DNA of 64,000 nucleotides from Methylobacterium sp. 2A (GCF_009806555.1 NZ_VUOK01000029.1:1-64000), one strand, 5' to 3'. Numbered from the stretch's first letter, positions 54,157 through 63,967 are shown. Made by a program: numbers and translations. Notes: a model not told the origin generated them from the sequence alone.

Positions 54157-54762
54157 ATGGGCGAGGCTGAACCGATCCAGCGCCAACGCGGCGATCTCGG
54201 TCCCGCGCTCATCGACGCCGCTCTGGATCTCCTCGCCGACGCGGGCGTCGACGCCCTGTCCCTCCGCATGGTCGCCCGCCATGTCGGGGTCTCGGCGATG
54301 GCGCCCTACAGGTACTTCCCCGACAGGGCAGCGCTGATGGCCGCCGTGGCCCAGCGGGGCTTCGAGGGCCTCGCCGCCGCGATGGAAACGGCGGCGTCGG
54401 CGGAAGATCCCCAAAAAGCGCTCGTGGATATCGGCGTCGCCTATGTCGCCTACGCCGTCGATCACCCGGCCCTCTTTCGGCTGATGTTCGGGGAGGAGTG
54501 CCGATCCGGCGACCCGGCATTGCGGTCCGCCCGCGATGCCGCCTACGGTCTGCTCCAGGCTGCCGTGGCCCGCGCCTATCCCGACCGCGCGCAGGATGCC
54601 CTGATCCTCGGCTGCTGGTCGCTGACCCACGGCCTCGCGAGCCTGTTCCTCAACGGCCGGCTCGAGGGCCGCGCGAGCGGCTCGCACACCGAGATCGCCG
54701 AGCAGGTCAACCGCGCGATGCTCGGCTTCGGAGAGGGCGCCCCCTCCTCCCGACCGGGGTGA
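54157..54762 (+). CDS. TetR-family transcriptional regulator
   Basis: A 201-residue repressor. The N-terminal helix-turn-helix is LSLRMVARHVGVSAMAPYRYF, and the C-terminal domain matches the TetR_C WHG type (LFRLMFGEE). GGGGGA eight bases ahead supports the ATG at 54157 over one 60 bases earlier. It converges with the short-chain dehydrogenase gene. Its target is likely among the neighbouring catabolic genes; the ligand is unknown. Confidence 0.87.
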   Translation: MGEAEPIQRQRGDLGPALIDAALDLLADAGVDALSLRMVARHVGVSAMAPYRYFPDRAALMAAVAQRGFEGLAAAMETAASAEDPQKALVDIGVAYVAYAVDHPALFRLMFGEECRSGDPALRSARDAAYGLLQAAVARAYPDRAQDALILGCWSLTHGLASLFLNGRLEGRASGSHTEIAEQVNRAMLGFGEGAPSSRPG

Positions 54763-54824
54763 TCGTCCGGGCCTGCCCCGGCCCGTCCCGGGTCGCCCGC
54801 GCCCCGATGGGGAGACCGGAGCGT

Positions 54825-55640
54825 CTATCGGCGGTTGCGGGTGAGGCGCTGCACGACCTGCCAATAATGGACCGGCATCAGGCGTTCGATCACGGAGACG
54901 ATCGTCGCGTCGGAGCCGACGAGGACACGGCGCCGCCGACGCTCGACGGCCCGGACGATGATTTCGCCGGCCCGCTCCGGGGGTAGCCTGAGCAGCGCGT
55001 TGATCGCCCGGCGGCCCTGCTCGCCCTCCTCGGCGGAGGTGCTGGCGGGGAGGCGTGCCGCGTTCGCGATGGAGGTTGCCACCCCGCCGGGATGGACCAC
55101 GGTGACGCCCACCGGGCCACCCGCCAGTTCATGGGCGAGGGCCTGCGAGAAGCCCCGGACGGCGAACTTGCTCGCCGAATAGGCCGTCTGGCCCGGGGGC
55201 GCGATGAGGCCGTACAGGCTCGACAGGTTGACGATGCGCGCCTCCGGGCGGCTCAGCAGCATCGGCAGGAAGGCGCGGCTCATCCGGACCACGCCCCAGA
55301 AATTGATCTCCAGCAGCCACTCGAAATCGGTCTCGCTCACCTGCAGGAAGGTGCCTCCGAGGGCCACGCCGGCGTTGTTGACGAGGAGATCGAGACTGCC
55401 GTGCTCGGCGGCGACGATGGCGGGAAACGCCGCCACCGCCTCCCGGTCCGCCACGTCGAGGCGATGACGGGAGACACGCACGCCCTGCGGCAGGGATCGC
55501 GCGGTCTCGGCCGTGCCCGCCTCGTTCAGGTCCGCCAAGGCGAGGTGGCAGCCGCGGCGGGCGAGGGAGACCGCGAGGGCCCGCCCGATGCCGCTTCCCG
55601 CCCCGGTCACGACGGCGGTGCGCCCCTTCAGATCGAACAT
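54825..55640 (-). CDS. Short-chain dehydrogenase/reductase
   Basis: A 271-residue NAD(P)-dependent oxidoreductase. The cofactor motif is TGAGSGIG, the NNAG strand is LVNNAGVAL, and the catalytic residues are Ser in NLSSLYG and Tyr/Lys in YSASK. The C-terminal extension with RRVLVGSDA and MPVHYWQVV is seen in SDRs next to Baeyer-Villiger monooxygenases. The gene lies 158 bases downstream of that monooxygenase on the same strand. Probable role: interconverting the alcohol and ketone substrate. Confidence 0.9.
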   Translation of the reverse strand: MFDLKGRTAVVTGAGSGIGRALAVSLARRGCHLALADLNEAGTAETARSLPQGVRVSRHRLDVADREAVAAFPAIVAAEHGSLDLLVNNAGVALGGTFLQVSETDFEWLLEINFWGVVRMSRAFLPMLLSRPEARIVNLSSLYGLIAPPGQTAYSASKFAVRGFSQALAHELAGGPVGVTVVHPGGVATSIANAARLPASTSAEEGEQGRRAINALLRLPPERAGEIIVRAVERRRRRVLVGSDATIVSVIERLMPVHYWQVVQRLTRNRR

Positions 55641-55798
55641 GGCCCCGTTCCCTCGGCAGGATGGAAGGCGGCCGATCCCCCGGAGCGCTCTGCGCCGGAA
55701 TGGCCACCGGTTCGGCGCAAGAGAGCGCGTCACAACACAGGTTCAGGGCCGCGCACGGGACACGACAGAGTCCGATGGCCCGGCGATCGGGTCCGGCC

Positions 55799-57325
55799 CT
55801 AGGCCGCGCGGTTCGCGCCCTCGCGCCGGCCGCCGAACTCCATCGTGCCGTCGTCGAGGCGGCCGAAGCGGAGGTTGGCGAGGTCGAGCACGTAGTTCTG
55901 ATGGAGCTTCCAGGGCCGCGCCGCCCCCTGTTTGGGCATGAGGTGGCGCGCCCGCTCGATATAGCCGGAGGTGAACCCGATCATCGGCTCCTCGCCGACG
56001 GCTCCGCCCCGGTGGGGCACGCACCACCGCTCGCCCCTGGCGTCCATCCGGTTCAGGAGGCGGCAGACATAGCCCGCCGTCAGCTCGCATTTCAGCGTCC
56101 ACGAGGCGTTGGTGTAGCCCAGCGCCAGGGCGAAGTTCGGCACGCCGCTGAACATCATGCCCTTGTAGAAATAGGCCTGCGCGGGATCGAACGGCACCCC
56201 GTCGACGCTGAGGCGCACGCCGCCCATCATCTTGATCTTCAGTCCCGTCGCCGAGACGACGAGATCGGCGGGCAGGGTCTTGCCGGAGGTCAGACGCAGC
56301 CCCGTCTCGGTGAAGGTCTCGATCGTGTCGGTCTCGACGGAGGCCCGCCCCGCCCGGATCGCCTTGAACAGGTCGCCGTCCGGCACGAGGCAGAGGCGCT
56401 GGTCCCAGGGCTTGTAGCGCGGCGTGAAATGCGTTCCGACATCGTAGCCGGCACCGAGCTGGGCCTGGATGCCGCCGAGGATCCGGCGGGTCATGGCCTC
56501 CGGCTTCCGGCGGGCGAACTGATAGAAGAACATGCTCAGGGCGATGTTCTTCCACCGGGCCAGCCGGTGGGCGAGGGTGGCGGGGAGCCGTCGCTTCAGC
56601 CAGTGGGCGATACGGTCCCTGGCCGGCAGCGAGACGATGTAGGTCGGCGAGCGCTGGAGCATCGTCACATGGGCTGCCGTCCTGGCCATCTCCGGCACGA
56701 GGGTGACGGCGGTGGCGCCGCTGCCGATCACCACGACCCGCTTGCCCGCGTAATCGAGATCCTCCGGCCAAGCCTGCGGGTGGACGATCCGGCCGGAAAA
56801 CCGGGTGGCCCCGGGCCATTCCGGCGCGTATCCACCGTCGTAATCGTAATAACCGGCGCAGACGTAGAGGAACTGACAGGTATAGGTGAGACGCCGCCGC
56901 TCCGGGCCGGCCTCGACCTCCACGGTCCAGCGCGCCTCGGGCGTATTCCAGGCCGCGGAGACCACGCGCTGCCCGAAGCGCATCCTGCGATCGATGCCGA
57001 ATTCGGAGGCCGTCTGCTGGAGATACTTCAGGATCGAAGCGGCGTCGGCGATGGACTTGTCCTCGGTCCAGGGCCGGAAGCTGAAGCCGAACGTGTAGAG
57101 GTCCGAATCCGAGCGCAGCCCCGGGTAGCGGAACAGGGACCACGTGCCGCCGAGGGAATCCCGCCCTTCGAGGATCGCATAGCGCTTGCCGGGGCAGCGG
57201 GTCTGAAGCGCGTAGCCGGCGCTGATCCCCGAGATGCCGGCCCCGATCACCAGAACGTCGAGGTGTTCCACCTCGGCCGCCTGCCCGTCCCGTGCCGCAA
57301 TCACCCGGTCTTCCGCCATCCGCAT
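55799..57325 (-). CDS. Flavin monooxygenase, Baeyer-Villiger type
   Basis: A 508-residue FAD/NADPH oxygenase. The FAD motif is GAGISG near residue 28, the Baeyer-Villiger fingerprint is FSGRIVHPQAW (FxGxxxHxxxW), and the NADPH motif is GSGATA. It inserts one oxygen atom into a ketone to give an ester. It is divergent from a TetR gene, with two AGGT-N4-ACCT operators in between, so substrate induction is expected. The adjacent SDR, ligase and MetA-type porin suggest breakdown of a hydrophobic or cyclic compound. Confidence 0.9.
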   Translation of the reverse strand: MRMAEDRVIAARDGQAAEVEHLDVLVIGAGISGISAGYALQTRCPGKRYAILEGRDSLGGTWSLFRYPGLRSDSDLYTFGFSFRPWTEDKSIADAASILKYLQQTASEFGIDRRMRFGQRVVSAAWNTPEARWTVEVEAGPERRRLTYTCQFLYVCAGYYDYDGGYAPEWPGATRFSGRIVHPQAWPEDLDYAGKRVVVIGSGATAVTLVPEMARTAAHVTMLQRSPTYIVSLPARDRIAHWLKRRLPATLAHRLARWKNIALSMFFYQFARRKPEAMTRRILGGIQAQLGAGYDVGTHFTPRYKPWDQRLCLVPDGDLFKAIRAGRASVETDTIETFTETGLRLTSGKTLPADLVVSATGLKIKMMGGVRLSVDGVPFDPAQAYFYKGMMFSGVPNFALALGYTNASWTLKCELTAGYVCRLLNRMDARGERWCVPHRGGAVGEEPMIGFTSGYIERARHLMPKQGAARPWKLHQNYVLDLANLRFGRLDDGTMEFGGRREGANRAA

Positions 57326-57360
57326 CGCAAGAAGCCCCCGCTGAATCCGTGCCCTCTTCT

Positions 57361-57398
57361 AAGGTATGCACCTTAAACCGGTCAACAGGTAATCACCT
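57361..57398. promoter_or_regulatory. Paired TetR-type operators
   Basis: AAGGT-ATGC-ACCTT at 57361-57374 and AGGT-AATC-ACCT at 57387-57398 share half-sites AGGT/ACCT. They lie between the divergent monooxygenase and TetR genes. Confidence 0.6.
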
Positions 57399-57464
57399 TA
57401 ATTGAGCGCCGGGCGCGGAGCGTCTAAGGTCCCCGGGGTCTTAGAGGCTTCAGGTGAGACGCGG

Positions 57465-58208
57465 ATGACGGGAGCGGGCGGCGCGGCGCAGGGGACGACC
57501 CGCTCCAGGGCGAAGCCCGGCGCACCCCGCAGGACGCGCGCCCGCATCCTGGAGGCCTGCCGCGCCCTCTTCAACGCGCGCGGACCCGGGACGGTGACGA
57601 CGGCCGAGATCGCCGAGGCGGTCGGCATCAACGAGGGCAACCTCTATTACCATTTCCAGCGCAAGGAGCAGGTGCTGGAGGCGCTGTTCGCCGAGTTCGA
57701 GCAGGCCCTGCGGGCGACGGCCACGGCCTATGCCGCCAGCCACGATGGCACGGACCGGTACCGCACGTACCTCACGGGCTGGTTCCGGACGATGTGGGAA
57801 TGGCGCTTCTTCTATCGGGACGGCGGGGTCGTCTTCCGCCTCGCGCCACAGCTCCGCCCGCGTCTCAAGACTCTCAGCGATGAGGGGCAGACCCTCACCC
57901 GCCAGGCCCTGGAGGCGATGGAGCAGGCCGGCCTGATGGCGATCCCGGCCGACCGGCTCGACCCGCTAGTGATCAACGCGTGGATCGTGTCCGCGTACTG
58001 GATCGATTATCTGCGCTCACGCCGGGGCATCGACGCGATAACGCCCGCCCATATCGACTGGGGTGCGCAGCAGGTTTTGAACCTGTTCCTCCCCTACCTG
58101 ACGCCACAGGGCCGCGCCGCCACCGAGGCGGGCAGGCGGCCGGCAGCCTCCCGGGGAGCGGGCCGGCCCCCGCTCCGACCCGCCCAGGGCCGTCGTCAGC
58201 CCTTGTGA
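57465..58208 (+). CDS. TetR-family transcriptional regulator
   Basis: A 247-residue repressor. The helix-turn-helix is TTAEIAEAVGINEGNLYYHF. The C-terminal domain is of the type found in AcnR-like regulators (FRTMWEWRFFYRD). The start is ATG 57465 with GGTGAG ahead. The long basic tail (RPPLRPAQGRRQPL) overlaps the end of the convergent outer-membrane gene by 13 bases. It most likely controls the divergent monooxygenase through the paired operators. Confidence 0.87.
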   Translation: MTGAGGAAQGTTRSRAKPGAPRRTRARILEACRALFNARGPGTVTTAEIAEAVGINEGNLYYHFQRKEQVLEALFAEFEQALRATATAYAASHDGTDRYRTYLTGWFRTMWEWRFFYRDGGVVFRLAPQLRPRLKTLSDEGQTLTRQALEAMEQAGLMAIPADRLDPLVINAWIVSAYWIDYLRSRRGIDAITPAHIDWGAQQVLNLFLPYLTPQGRAATEAGRRPAASRGAGRPPLRPAQGRRQPL

Positions 58209-59170
58209 AGGAGCGGGGCCGGGGCCGGAGCCGCCGCCTCTCCGCCGCCGGTCGGGAACGGCACGACGATGCGCAGCCAGCCGCGGGTCTCCTCGTTGCG
58301 CTGCCGCAGGCCCGTGGCGCTCAGCGTCTCGCGGGCGATGACCTGCCGGGTCACGTAAGTCTGCACGGCGAACCGCCCGAAATTGTAGCCGATCAACCCG
58401 CCGACCGCGATGTAGCCCTGCGACTGGTAGCGGGCATAGAGGGGGTTGCCGCGGTTCACCGGCAGATCGGTGTAGGCATAGGCGACGGGGCCGATCTCGA
58501 AACGGCCGAACTTCTTCGTGGCCGTCAGGTCGAGGTTGATCGTGTCGGCATTGGGGATCGGGCCGAGCGCCGCGCCGACGGCGCCGCCGAAGCGGGCTGC
58601 GGGATCCAGCGTCAGGTTGTAGGTCAGCGCAGCCGTCAGGTTGAGGCTGCCGTCGCCGACGAAGGTCGTGAAGAAGCTCTGGCGCAGGGTCGTCGAGGCC
58701 GTCTGCGGGACGAGGGGCGTCCCGGCGAAACCGAGCCCGAGGGAGCCCCGGTCCCCCACCGGGAGATAGGCGCCGATCAGGTACGACACGCCGAGTCCGC
58801 CCCCGAGGTTCCAGGCGAAGGTGCTGCCGATGATCGGGTTGAAGAAGATGCTGGCATCCCGGTTGGGGATCGGCGCCGGGTTGTGCGGGCTCACGAACAC
58901 GGACGGGACCGCGAGCAGCGGCTCGATTCGAGCGCCGAAGATCTTGTAGGGCGACGACCAGATGATCAGCGGAATGTTCACGCCGATGTCGGGGGCGTGG
59001 CGATAATCGGAGCGTCCGACACTGAACGTGTCGATGGCATAGAAACCTTCCGGAAGCGGAAAGCCGGCCGCGAGGCCGACCTGTTCGCCCGGTTGTGTGA
59101 CCGGACTCGCGAAAGCCGCCGCGATCGAGCAAGCCATGGCAAGCGTTGCTGTGCCAATCGTCTTCAGCAT
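58196..59170 (-). CDS. Outer-membrane protein of the phenol MetA-pathway/SphA type
   Basis: A 324-residue outer-membrane barrel. The signal peptide ends at AFA-SPV. The body matches the phenol MetA-degradation/SphA-like family (GFYAIDTF near the start, YLIGAYLPVG, a GAALGPIPNADTINLD strand, then GYNFGRFAVQTYVTRQV). These proteins probably admit hydrophobic or aromatic compounds. Its last residues fall inside the oppositely oriented TetR gene. It fits the catabolic cluster as uptake channel. Confidence 0.82.
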   Translation of the reverse strand: MLKTIGTATLAMACSIAAAFASPVTQPGEQVGLAAGFPLPEGFYAIDTFSVGRSDYRHAPDIGVNIPLIIWSSPYKIFGARIEPLLAVPSVFVSPHNPAPIPNRDASIFFNPIIGSTFAWNLGGGLGVSYLIGAYLPVGDRGSLGLGFAGTPLVPQTASTTLRQSFFTTFVGDGSLNLTAALTYNLTLDPAARFGGAVGAALGPIPNADTINLDLTATKKFGRFEIGPVAYAYTDLPVNRGNPLYARYQSQGYIAVGGLIGYNFGRFAVQTYVTRQVIARETLSATGLRQRNEETRGWLRIVVPFPTGGGEAAAPAPAPLLHKG

Positions 59171-60116
59171 CGAGCCCCCCTTGGTCCGACTTGTCGACGC
59201 GCCCGCGTCGCAGCTCGGACGTTTGTGGCGTTATAATTCCGTGCCGCCGGAGGGCACACTCATACGAAGGCACTCGCGTCGCAACGACAAAAGAAGCCAA
59301 AACAGAGAGATCGTGTGAGAATCGGGGGAGTTGTGTCAGGGAGGACACGGTAATGACCGGCACAGCACCATTTACACTGTACGCTTAGGCTCCGCGCGCG
59401 TTCTCGCAAAATAGTGCGCTTTTTCGAGGCCGCGTCGGCGAGCGCGGGCCTCACACCGGCTCTATAGCCACGCGGCTGCCGGGGGTCGTTCCCCGGCTGG
59501 GATCACCGCGCGGGGGCAGATCACGTCACGCCGCCCATCGTCATGTCGGGCTTCGGGACGCGGGCGGCAGCGTGCCGGGCGTGCTCTGTCACGTCCACGT
59601 GACCGCCGTCCGGATCCGCGCGGAGGAGCGCCTCCGATCCGCCCTGCGGGAGATCGAACCGCACCGGGCGCGCTTCGCTGCCCTGATCTCGCATCTGCCG
59701 TCCGGAGCCGGGCAGTTCGCGGCCGACGGGCATGCCCGGCTGACCAATCCGCTGGGCCGAGAGTTTCTCCCGGGTGGCAGGCCCCCTCCTCGATCCAAGG
59801 CGCAGCCGTTCGGGACGGGCTTCGATCCGGAAGGTCGGATCGTGGGCCCGCATGACGCCGCGCGCCGTTCGGGACGGTCCGGGTCTCTCCGCCGGTCCGG
59901 CGCGAATCCGAGCCGCCTGCGCGATTGGTCTTCTTCCAGTCCGAAACCCTTCGCTCACGCCCGGGGTTTCCAGGGGATAGTCCACAGGCGCGGGGCCGCC
60001 CCCGCCCCGGTTCGCCGCGTTGCAACACCGACCACCATCCCCGCGAGCGCCCAGCCCGGAACGGTCGTACCGCCCGGATCTGGCGCCCGCATCTCAGCCG
60101 ATGGGAGAAGACGGCC
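59171..60116. other. Long intergenic region
   Basis: About 945 bases. The first 220 carry the promoter of the outer-membrane gene and are less GC-rich. From 59520 to 60050 several frames stay open on both strands (up to 250 codons), but none shows a recognisable domain or a good start, so no gene is claimed. Confidence 0.45.
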
Positions 60117-61292
60117 ATGCGAGCCCTGGTTTGGCACGGGAAGGAAGATATCCGCTGCGACACCGTCAGCGATCCGGAGATCGAGGACGGGCGCGACGCC
60201 ATCATCAAGGTCACGAGCTGCGCGATCTGCGGCTCCGACCTTCACCTGTTCCACAACTTCATCCCCGCGATGCTGCCGGGCGACGTCATGGGCCATGAGA
60301 CCATGGGCGAGGTCGTCGAGACCGGACGCGGGCTCAACGGCAAGGTGAAGAAGGGCGACCGCGTGGTGGTGCCCTTCACCATCGTCTGCGGCGAGTGCGA
60401 CCAGTGCAAGCGCGGCTACTTCTCCGTCTGTCAGCGGAGCAACCGCAAGAAGCACCTCGCCGACAAGGTCTTCGGCCACACCACCGCGGGCCTGTTCGGC
60501 TACACGCATCTCACCGGCGGCTATCCGGGCGGCCAGGCCGAGTACCTGCGCGTGCCGTTCGCCGACACGACGGTCCAGAAGGTGCCCGAGGGCATCCCCG
60601 ACGAGAAGCTGCTCTTCCTCTCGGATATCTTCCCGACCGGCTGGCAGGCGGCCGTGCAGGCCGACATCGAGCCCACCGATACGGTGGCGATCTGGGGCTG
60701 CGGACCGGTCGGCCAGATGACGATCCGTTCGGCCGTGCTGCTGGGCGCCGAGCAGGTCATCGCCATCGACTGTCTGCCGGAGCGGCTGGAGATGGCCGAG
60801 GCGGGCGGCGCCATCACCATCAACTTCGAGACCGAGAACGTCGTCGAGCGGCTCAATGAGCTGACCGGGGGCGAGGGTCCCGAGAAGTGCATCGACTGCA
60901 TCGGCATGGAGAGCCACGTCAGCCCCGCCATGCCCGATACGATCTACGACCGGGCCAAGCAGATCGTCCTCGCCGAGAGCGACCGGCCGCACGTGCTGCG
61001 GGAGATGATCTACGTCTGCCGGCCGGGCGGCCTGATCTCGATCCCGGGCGTCTATGGCGGCCTGGCCGACAAGATCCCGATGGGCGCGGCCATGAACAAG
61101 GGCCTGACGTTCCGCATGGGACAGACCCATGTCCAGCGCTGGACCGGCGATCTCCTGCGCCGGATCGAGGAGGAGCAGATCGATCCCTCCTTCGTCATCA
61201 CGCACGAGGTCCCGCTCGACAGGGGACCCGAGATGTACCGGGTGTTCCGGGACAAGCAGGACAGCTGCATCAAGGTCGTACTCAAGCCCTGA
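60117..61292 (+). CDS. Zinc-dependent alcohol/formaldehyde dehydrogenase
   Basis: A 391-residue MDR-family enzyme. The catalytic zinc site begins at CGSDLH and GHETMGEVVE, the structural zinc cysteines are in CGECDQCKRGYFSVC, and the NAD motif is WGCGPVGQM. The long insertion after DCIGMESH is typical of the glutathione-independent formaldehyde dehydrogenase-like group. GGGAGAAG supports the ATG. It is followed 18 bases later by the small membrane gene usual for this group. Physiological substrate unknown. Confidence 0.9.
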   Translation: MRALVWHGKEDIRCDTVSDPEIEDGRDAIIKVTSCAICGSDLHLFHNFIPAMLPGDVMGHETMGEVVETGRGLNGKVKKGDRVVVPFTIVCGECDQCKRGYFSVCQRSNRKKHLADKVFGHTTAGLFGYTHLTGGYPGGQAEYLRVPFADTTVQKVPEGIPDEKLLFLSDIFPTGWQAAVQADIEPTDTVAIWGCGPVGQMTIRSAVLLGAEQVIAIDCLPERLEMAEAGGAITINFETENVVERLNELTGGEGPEKCIDCIGMESHVSPAMPDTIYDRAKQIVLAESDRPHVLREMIYVCRPGGLISIPGVYGGLADKIPMGAAMNKGLTFRMGQTHVQRWTGDLLRRIEEEQIDPSFVITHEVPLDRGPEMYRVFRDKQDSCIKVVLKP

Positions 61293-61310
61293 CCCTTCGC
61301 GAGGAAGACC

Positions 61311-61910
61311 ATGACGAACATCTCAAGCCTAGCGAGCCTCTCGAACATCACGCGCTCCGAGGGCGATCCGAAGGTCCTGCGCTCCGGGCCGAGTTCGCGC
61401 GGCGTGCCGGACAGCCTCGCCAAGGGGCTCGGCTGGTTCAGCCTCGGCCTCGGCCTCACCGAACTCCTGGCGCCCCGGAGCATCACCCGGGCGCTCGGCA
61501 TGGAGGGCAAGGAGGCCCTGGTGCGCGTCTACGGCGCCCGGGAGATCGGCAGCGGGATCCTGTCGCTGTCGGTCGACAAGAACCTCGGCCTGTGGAGCCG
61601 GGTCGCCGGCGACGGTCTCGACATCGCGACCGTGCTGACGGCGTTCCGGCCGGACAATCCGAAGCGGGGCAATGTCGCCGTCGCCCTGGCCCTGCTGATC
61701 GGCATCACGGCGGTCGACCTGATCGACGCCCAGGCCAGCACGGCCCGGCACAGCCGCGCGGCGGGCCGGAAACGCTCCTATCGCGATCGCAGCGGCTTCC
61801 CGCGCGGCGTCCAGGCGTCCCGCGGCGCGGCCCGGGACTTCAAGACGCCGCCCGACCTGCGGCATGCCCCGCCGCTCGCATCGGTGTCGAAGCGGACCTC
61901 CGCCGCCTGA
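61311..61910 (+). CDS. Membrane protein partner of the zinc dehydrogenase
   Basis: A 199-residue protein with hydrophobic helices around residues 40-60 (GWFSLGLGLTELLAP), 76-90 and 122-142 (VAVALALLIGITAVDLID) and a basic C-terminus. The layout resembles the small membrane proteins annotated next to zinc alcohol dehydrogenases in rhizobia and Methylobacterium. It is in an operon with the dehydrogenase. Function unknown. Confidence 0.7.
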   Translation: MTNISSLASLSNITRSEGDPKVLRSGPSSRGVPDSLAKGLGWFSLGLGLTELLAPRSITRALGMEGKEALVRVYGAREIGSGILSLSVDKNLGLWSRVAGDGLDIATVLTAFRPDNPKRGNVAVALALLIGITAVDLIDAQASTARHSRAAGRKRSYRDRSGFPRGVQASRGAARDFKTPPDLRHAPPLASVSKRTSAA

Positions 61911-62330
61911 GGCCGGCCCGCTCGCGTCCGGACCGTATCGCCTGGGCGGCCGACCTGCAGGCTGGTCTCATCGGCACGCGGGCGCGTCCCGGAGATCGGT
62001 CCGGCCCCCTCGGCGGCACCGCGTTCGCCAACGTGCGGTTTCGCTGCGGCGATGCCGGTGCCGCGGGCATCCACGACGGCGCCGACACGGGTGGTCCGGC
62101 CCGCCCGCGTGAACATCGACGTCATCGCGCCGAGGCCGGTCAGCCGCGCCTTCGGCCGCCGCCTCATGCCGCGCGGCGATCGGGGCGGCCGCTGAGCCCC
62201 GGAAGAGGGGTGCGGGGACGCGGCGGGGAACGATCCGTGGCAGGACCATCGACGACGGGACTGCCCGAGCCGCCGCGCAGGGCGTAGGCAGGGCCGAGCA
62301 CGCACGCCGACACCTGCCCACGAGGATGCC
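61911..62330. other. Intergenic region
   Basis: About 420 bases between the membrane protein gene and dsdA. Nothing recognisable was seen. Confidence 0.45.
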
Positions 62331-63620
62331 ATGACCGTCAATGCCCTGCCGCGCGGGACCTCCGGCGACGGTGCCATTCCTGCGCCGGTACGACGGGCCG
62401 AGCCGATGGTCTGGCGCAATCCCCACCGCAGGGACGCCGCGTCGGTGCTGGCGGCGTCGGCGTTTTCCGAAGCCGACATGCGGGGTGCGGAGGCGCGCTG
62501 GCGGCGCTTCGATCCGCTCCTGGCCGCGCTGTTCGCGGGGACGGAGGACGGCCGGATCGACTCGCCGCTCATGCCGGCCGGACCCGATCTCGCCCGCACC
62601 CTGCTCGGCGACGCGCCCGGTTCCGTCTGGATCAAGGCCGACCACGACCTGCCGGTCACCGGCTGCATCAAGGCGCGCGGCGGCGTCTACGAGGTCCTGG
62701 CCTATGCCGAGACGCTCGCCGAGGCGGCGGGGCTCCTGCGGCCCGGCCTGTCCTACGCGGCGTTCGCGTCCGGCGCCTTCCGCGATCTCTTCGCCCGGCA
62801 TAGCGTCGCGGTCGGCAGCACCGGCAATCTCGGCTTCAGCGTCGGCGTGATGGGCCGCGCCCTCGGTTTTCAGGTCGAGGTCCACATGTCGCACGACGCC
62901 AAGGCCTGGAAGAAGCAGCGCCTGCGCCAGCTCGGGGCGCGCGTCGTCGAGCATCCGGGGGATTACGGCCTCGCGGTGGCGGCCGCCCGGGACACCTTCC
63001 GGGACCGGGCCGACGCGCATTTCGTCGACGATGAGGATTCGGTCGACCTGTTCCTCGGCTACGCGGCGGCGGCGCTCGACCTTCAGCGCCAGCTCGCGGC
63101 GGCCGGGATCGCGGTCGATGCCGCGCATCCGCTCTACGTCTATCTCCCCTGCGGCGTCGGCGGCGCCCCGGGGGGCGTGACCTTCGGCCTGACGCTGCTG
63201 TTCGGCGATGCGGTGCGGCCGGTCTTCGTGGAGCCGGTGGCTGCGCCCTGCATGCTCGTGCAGCTCGCTGCGGGCCTCGACCGCCCGGTCAGCGTCTACG
63301 AGCTCGGGCTCGACAACCGGACCGCGGCCGATGGCCTCGCCGTCGCGCGCGCCTCCCTGCTGGTCGCCCGGACCGTCGGCCCGCTCATCGACGCGGTGGT
63401 GACCGTCCCCGACGCGGATCTGTTTCACTGGCTGAAGGTGCTCTGGACCGGCGCGGGGCTGCGCCTCGAACCCTCCGCGGCCTCCGGCTTCGCCGCCCTC
63501 GGCCGCTTCCTGGCCGAGGCGCCGCCGACGGATCTCGCCTCGGCCACCCACGTGGTCTGGACCACGGGGGGCGCGCATCTGCCGGACGCGGAATTCGAGG
63601 CTGCCCTGGCCCGCGCCTGA
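62331..63620 (+). CDS. dsdA: D-serine dehydratase
   Basis: A 429-residue PLP enzyme converting D-serine to pyruvate and ammonia. The PLP lysine is in GCIKARGGVYEV, the cofactor-phosphate glycine loop is PCGVGGAPGG, and VGSTGNLGFSVG binds the substrate carboxylate. Length matches bacterial DsdA. No dsdC regulator or dsdX permease flanks it in the window, so it may act in D-amino acid scavenging. Confidence 0.93.
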   Translation: MTVNALPRGTSGDGAIPAPVRRAEPMVWRNPHRRDAASVLAASAFSEADMRGAEARWRRFDPLLAALFAGTEDGRIDSPLMPAGPDLARTLLGDAPGSVWIKADHDLPVTGCIKARGGVYEVLAYAETLAEAAGLLRPGLSYAAFASGAFRDLFARHSVAVGSTGNLGFSVGVMGRALGFQVEVHMSHDAKAWKKQRLRQLGARVVEHPGDYGLAVAAARDTFRDRADAHFVDDEDSVDLFLGYAAAALDLQRQLAAAGIAVDAAHPLYVYLPCGVGGAPGGVTFGLTLLFGDAVRPVFVEPVAAPCMLVQLAAGLDRPVSVYELGLDNRTAADGLAVARASLLVARTVGPLIDAVVTVPDADLFHWLKVLWTGAGLRLEPSAASGFAALGRFLAEAPPTDLASATHVVWTTGGAHLPDAEFEAALARA

Positions 63621-63778
63621 TCCGGCGGCAGGCACGCGCCCTCCCCTGCGCCGGCGCCATCACGATGCACGGGCTCCTGGGCACGACCCGCTTCTCCGGA
63701 GCGATCGCCCGTGGGATCGGCATCGATTGCCTGGGCCGGGACTGCGGGCCTCAGGATCTCCATGACGTCCTGCGCGTC

Positions 63779-63794
63779 TGTTTCACGTGAAACA
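63779..63794. promoter_or_regulatory. parS chromosome-partitioning site
   Basis: TGTTTCACGTGAAACA is the exact 16-bp parS palindrome bound by ParB. It is in non-coding sequence downstream of dsdA. Such sites cluster near the replication origin. No second copy was noticed in the window. Confidence 0.85.
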
Positions 63795-63967
63795 CGGGCT
63801 GGCCCGGCAACCGGCTGCACCCGTCGCATCCGACAGACCCAAGGGCGCCGAATGTGGCGACGGATCGCGGCGCAGGGCTGCCGTCACGCGTGCTCCAGAC
63901 GCAGGGCCACCTCGTTCCTGCACAGGCAGAACATGGCGCCGCGTATCCGCGCGGCGCCATCATCAAC

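Noticed and set aside
59462..60214. Leftward open frames of 154 and 250 codons between the outer-membrane gene and the zinc dehydrogenase
   Set aside because: No recognisable domain, no convincing start site, Arg/Pro-rich composition; part overlaps the dehydrogenase start. Left as intergenic.
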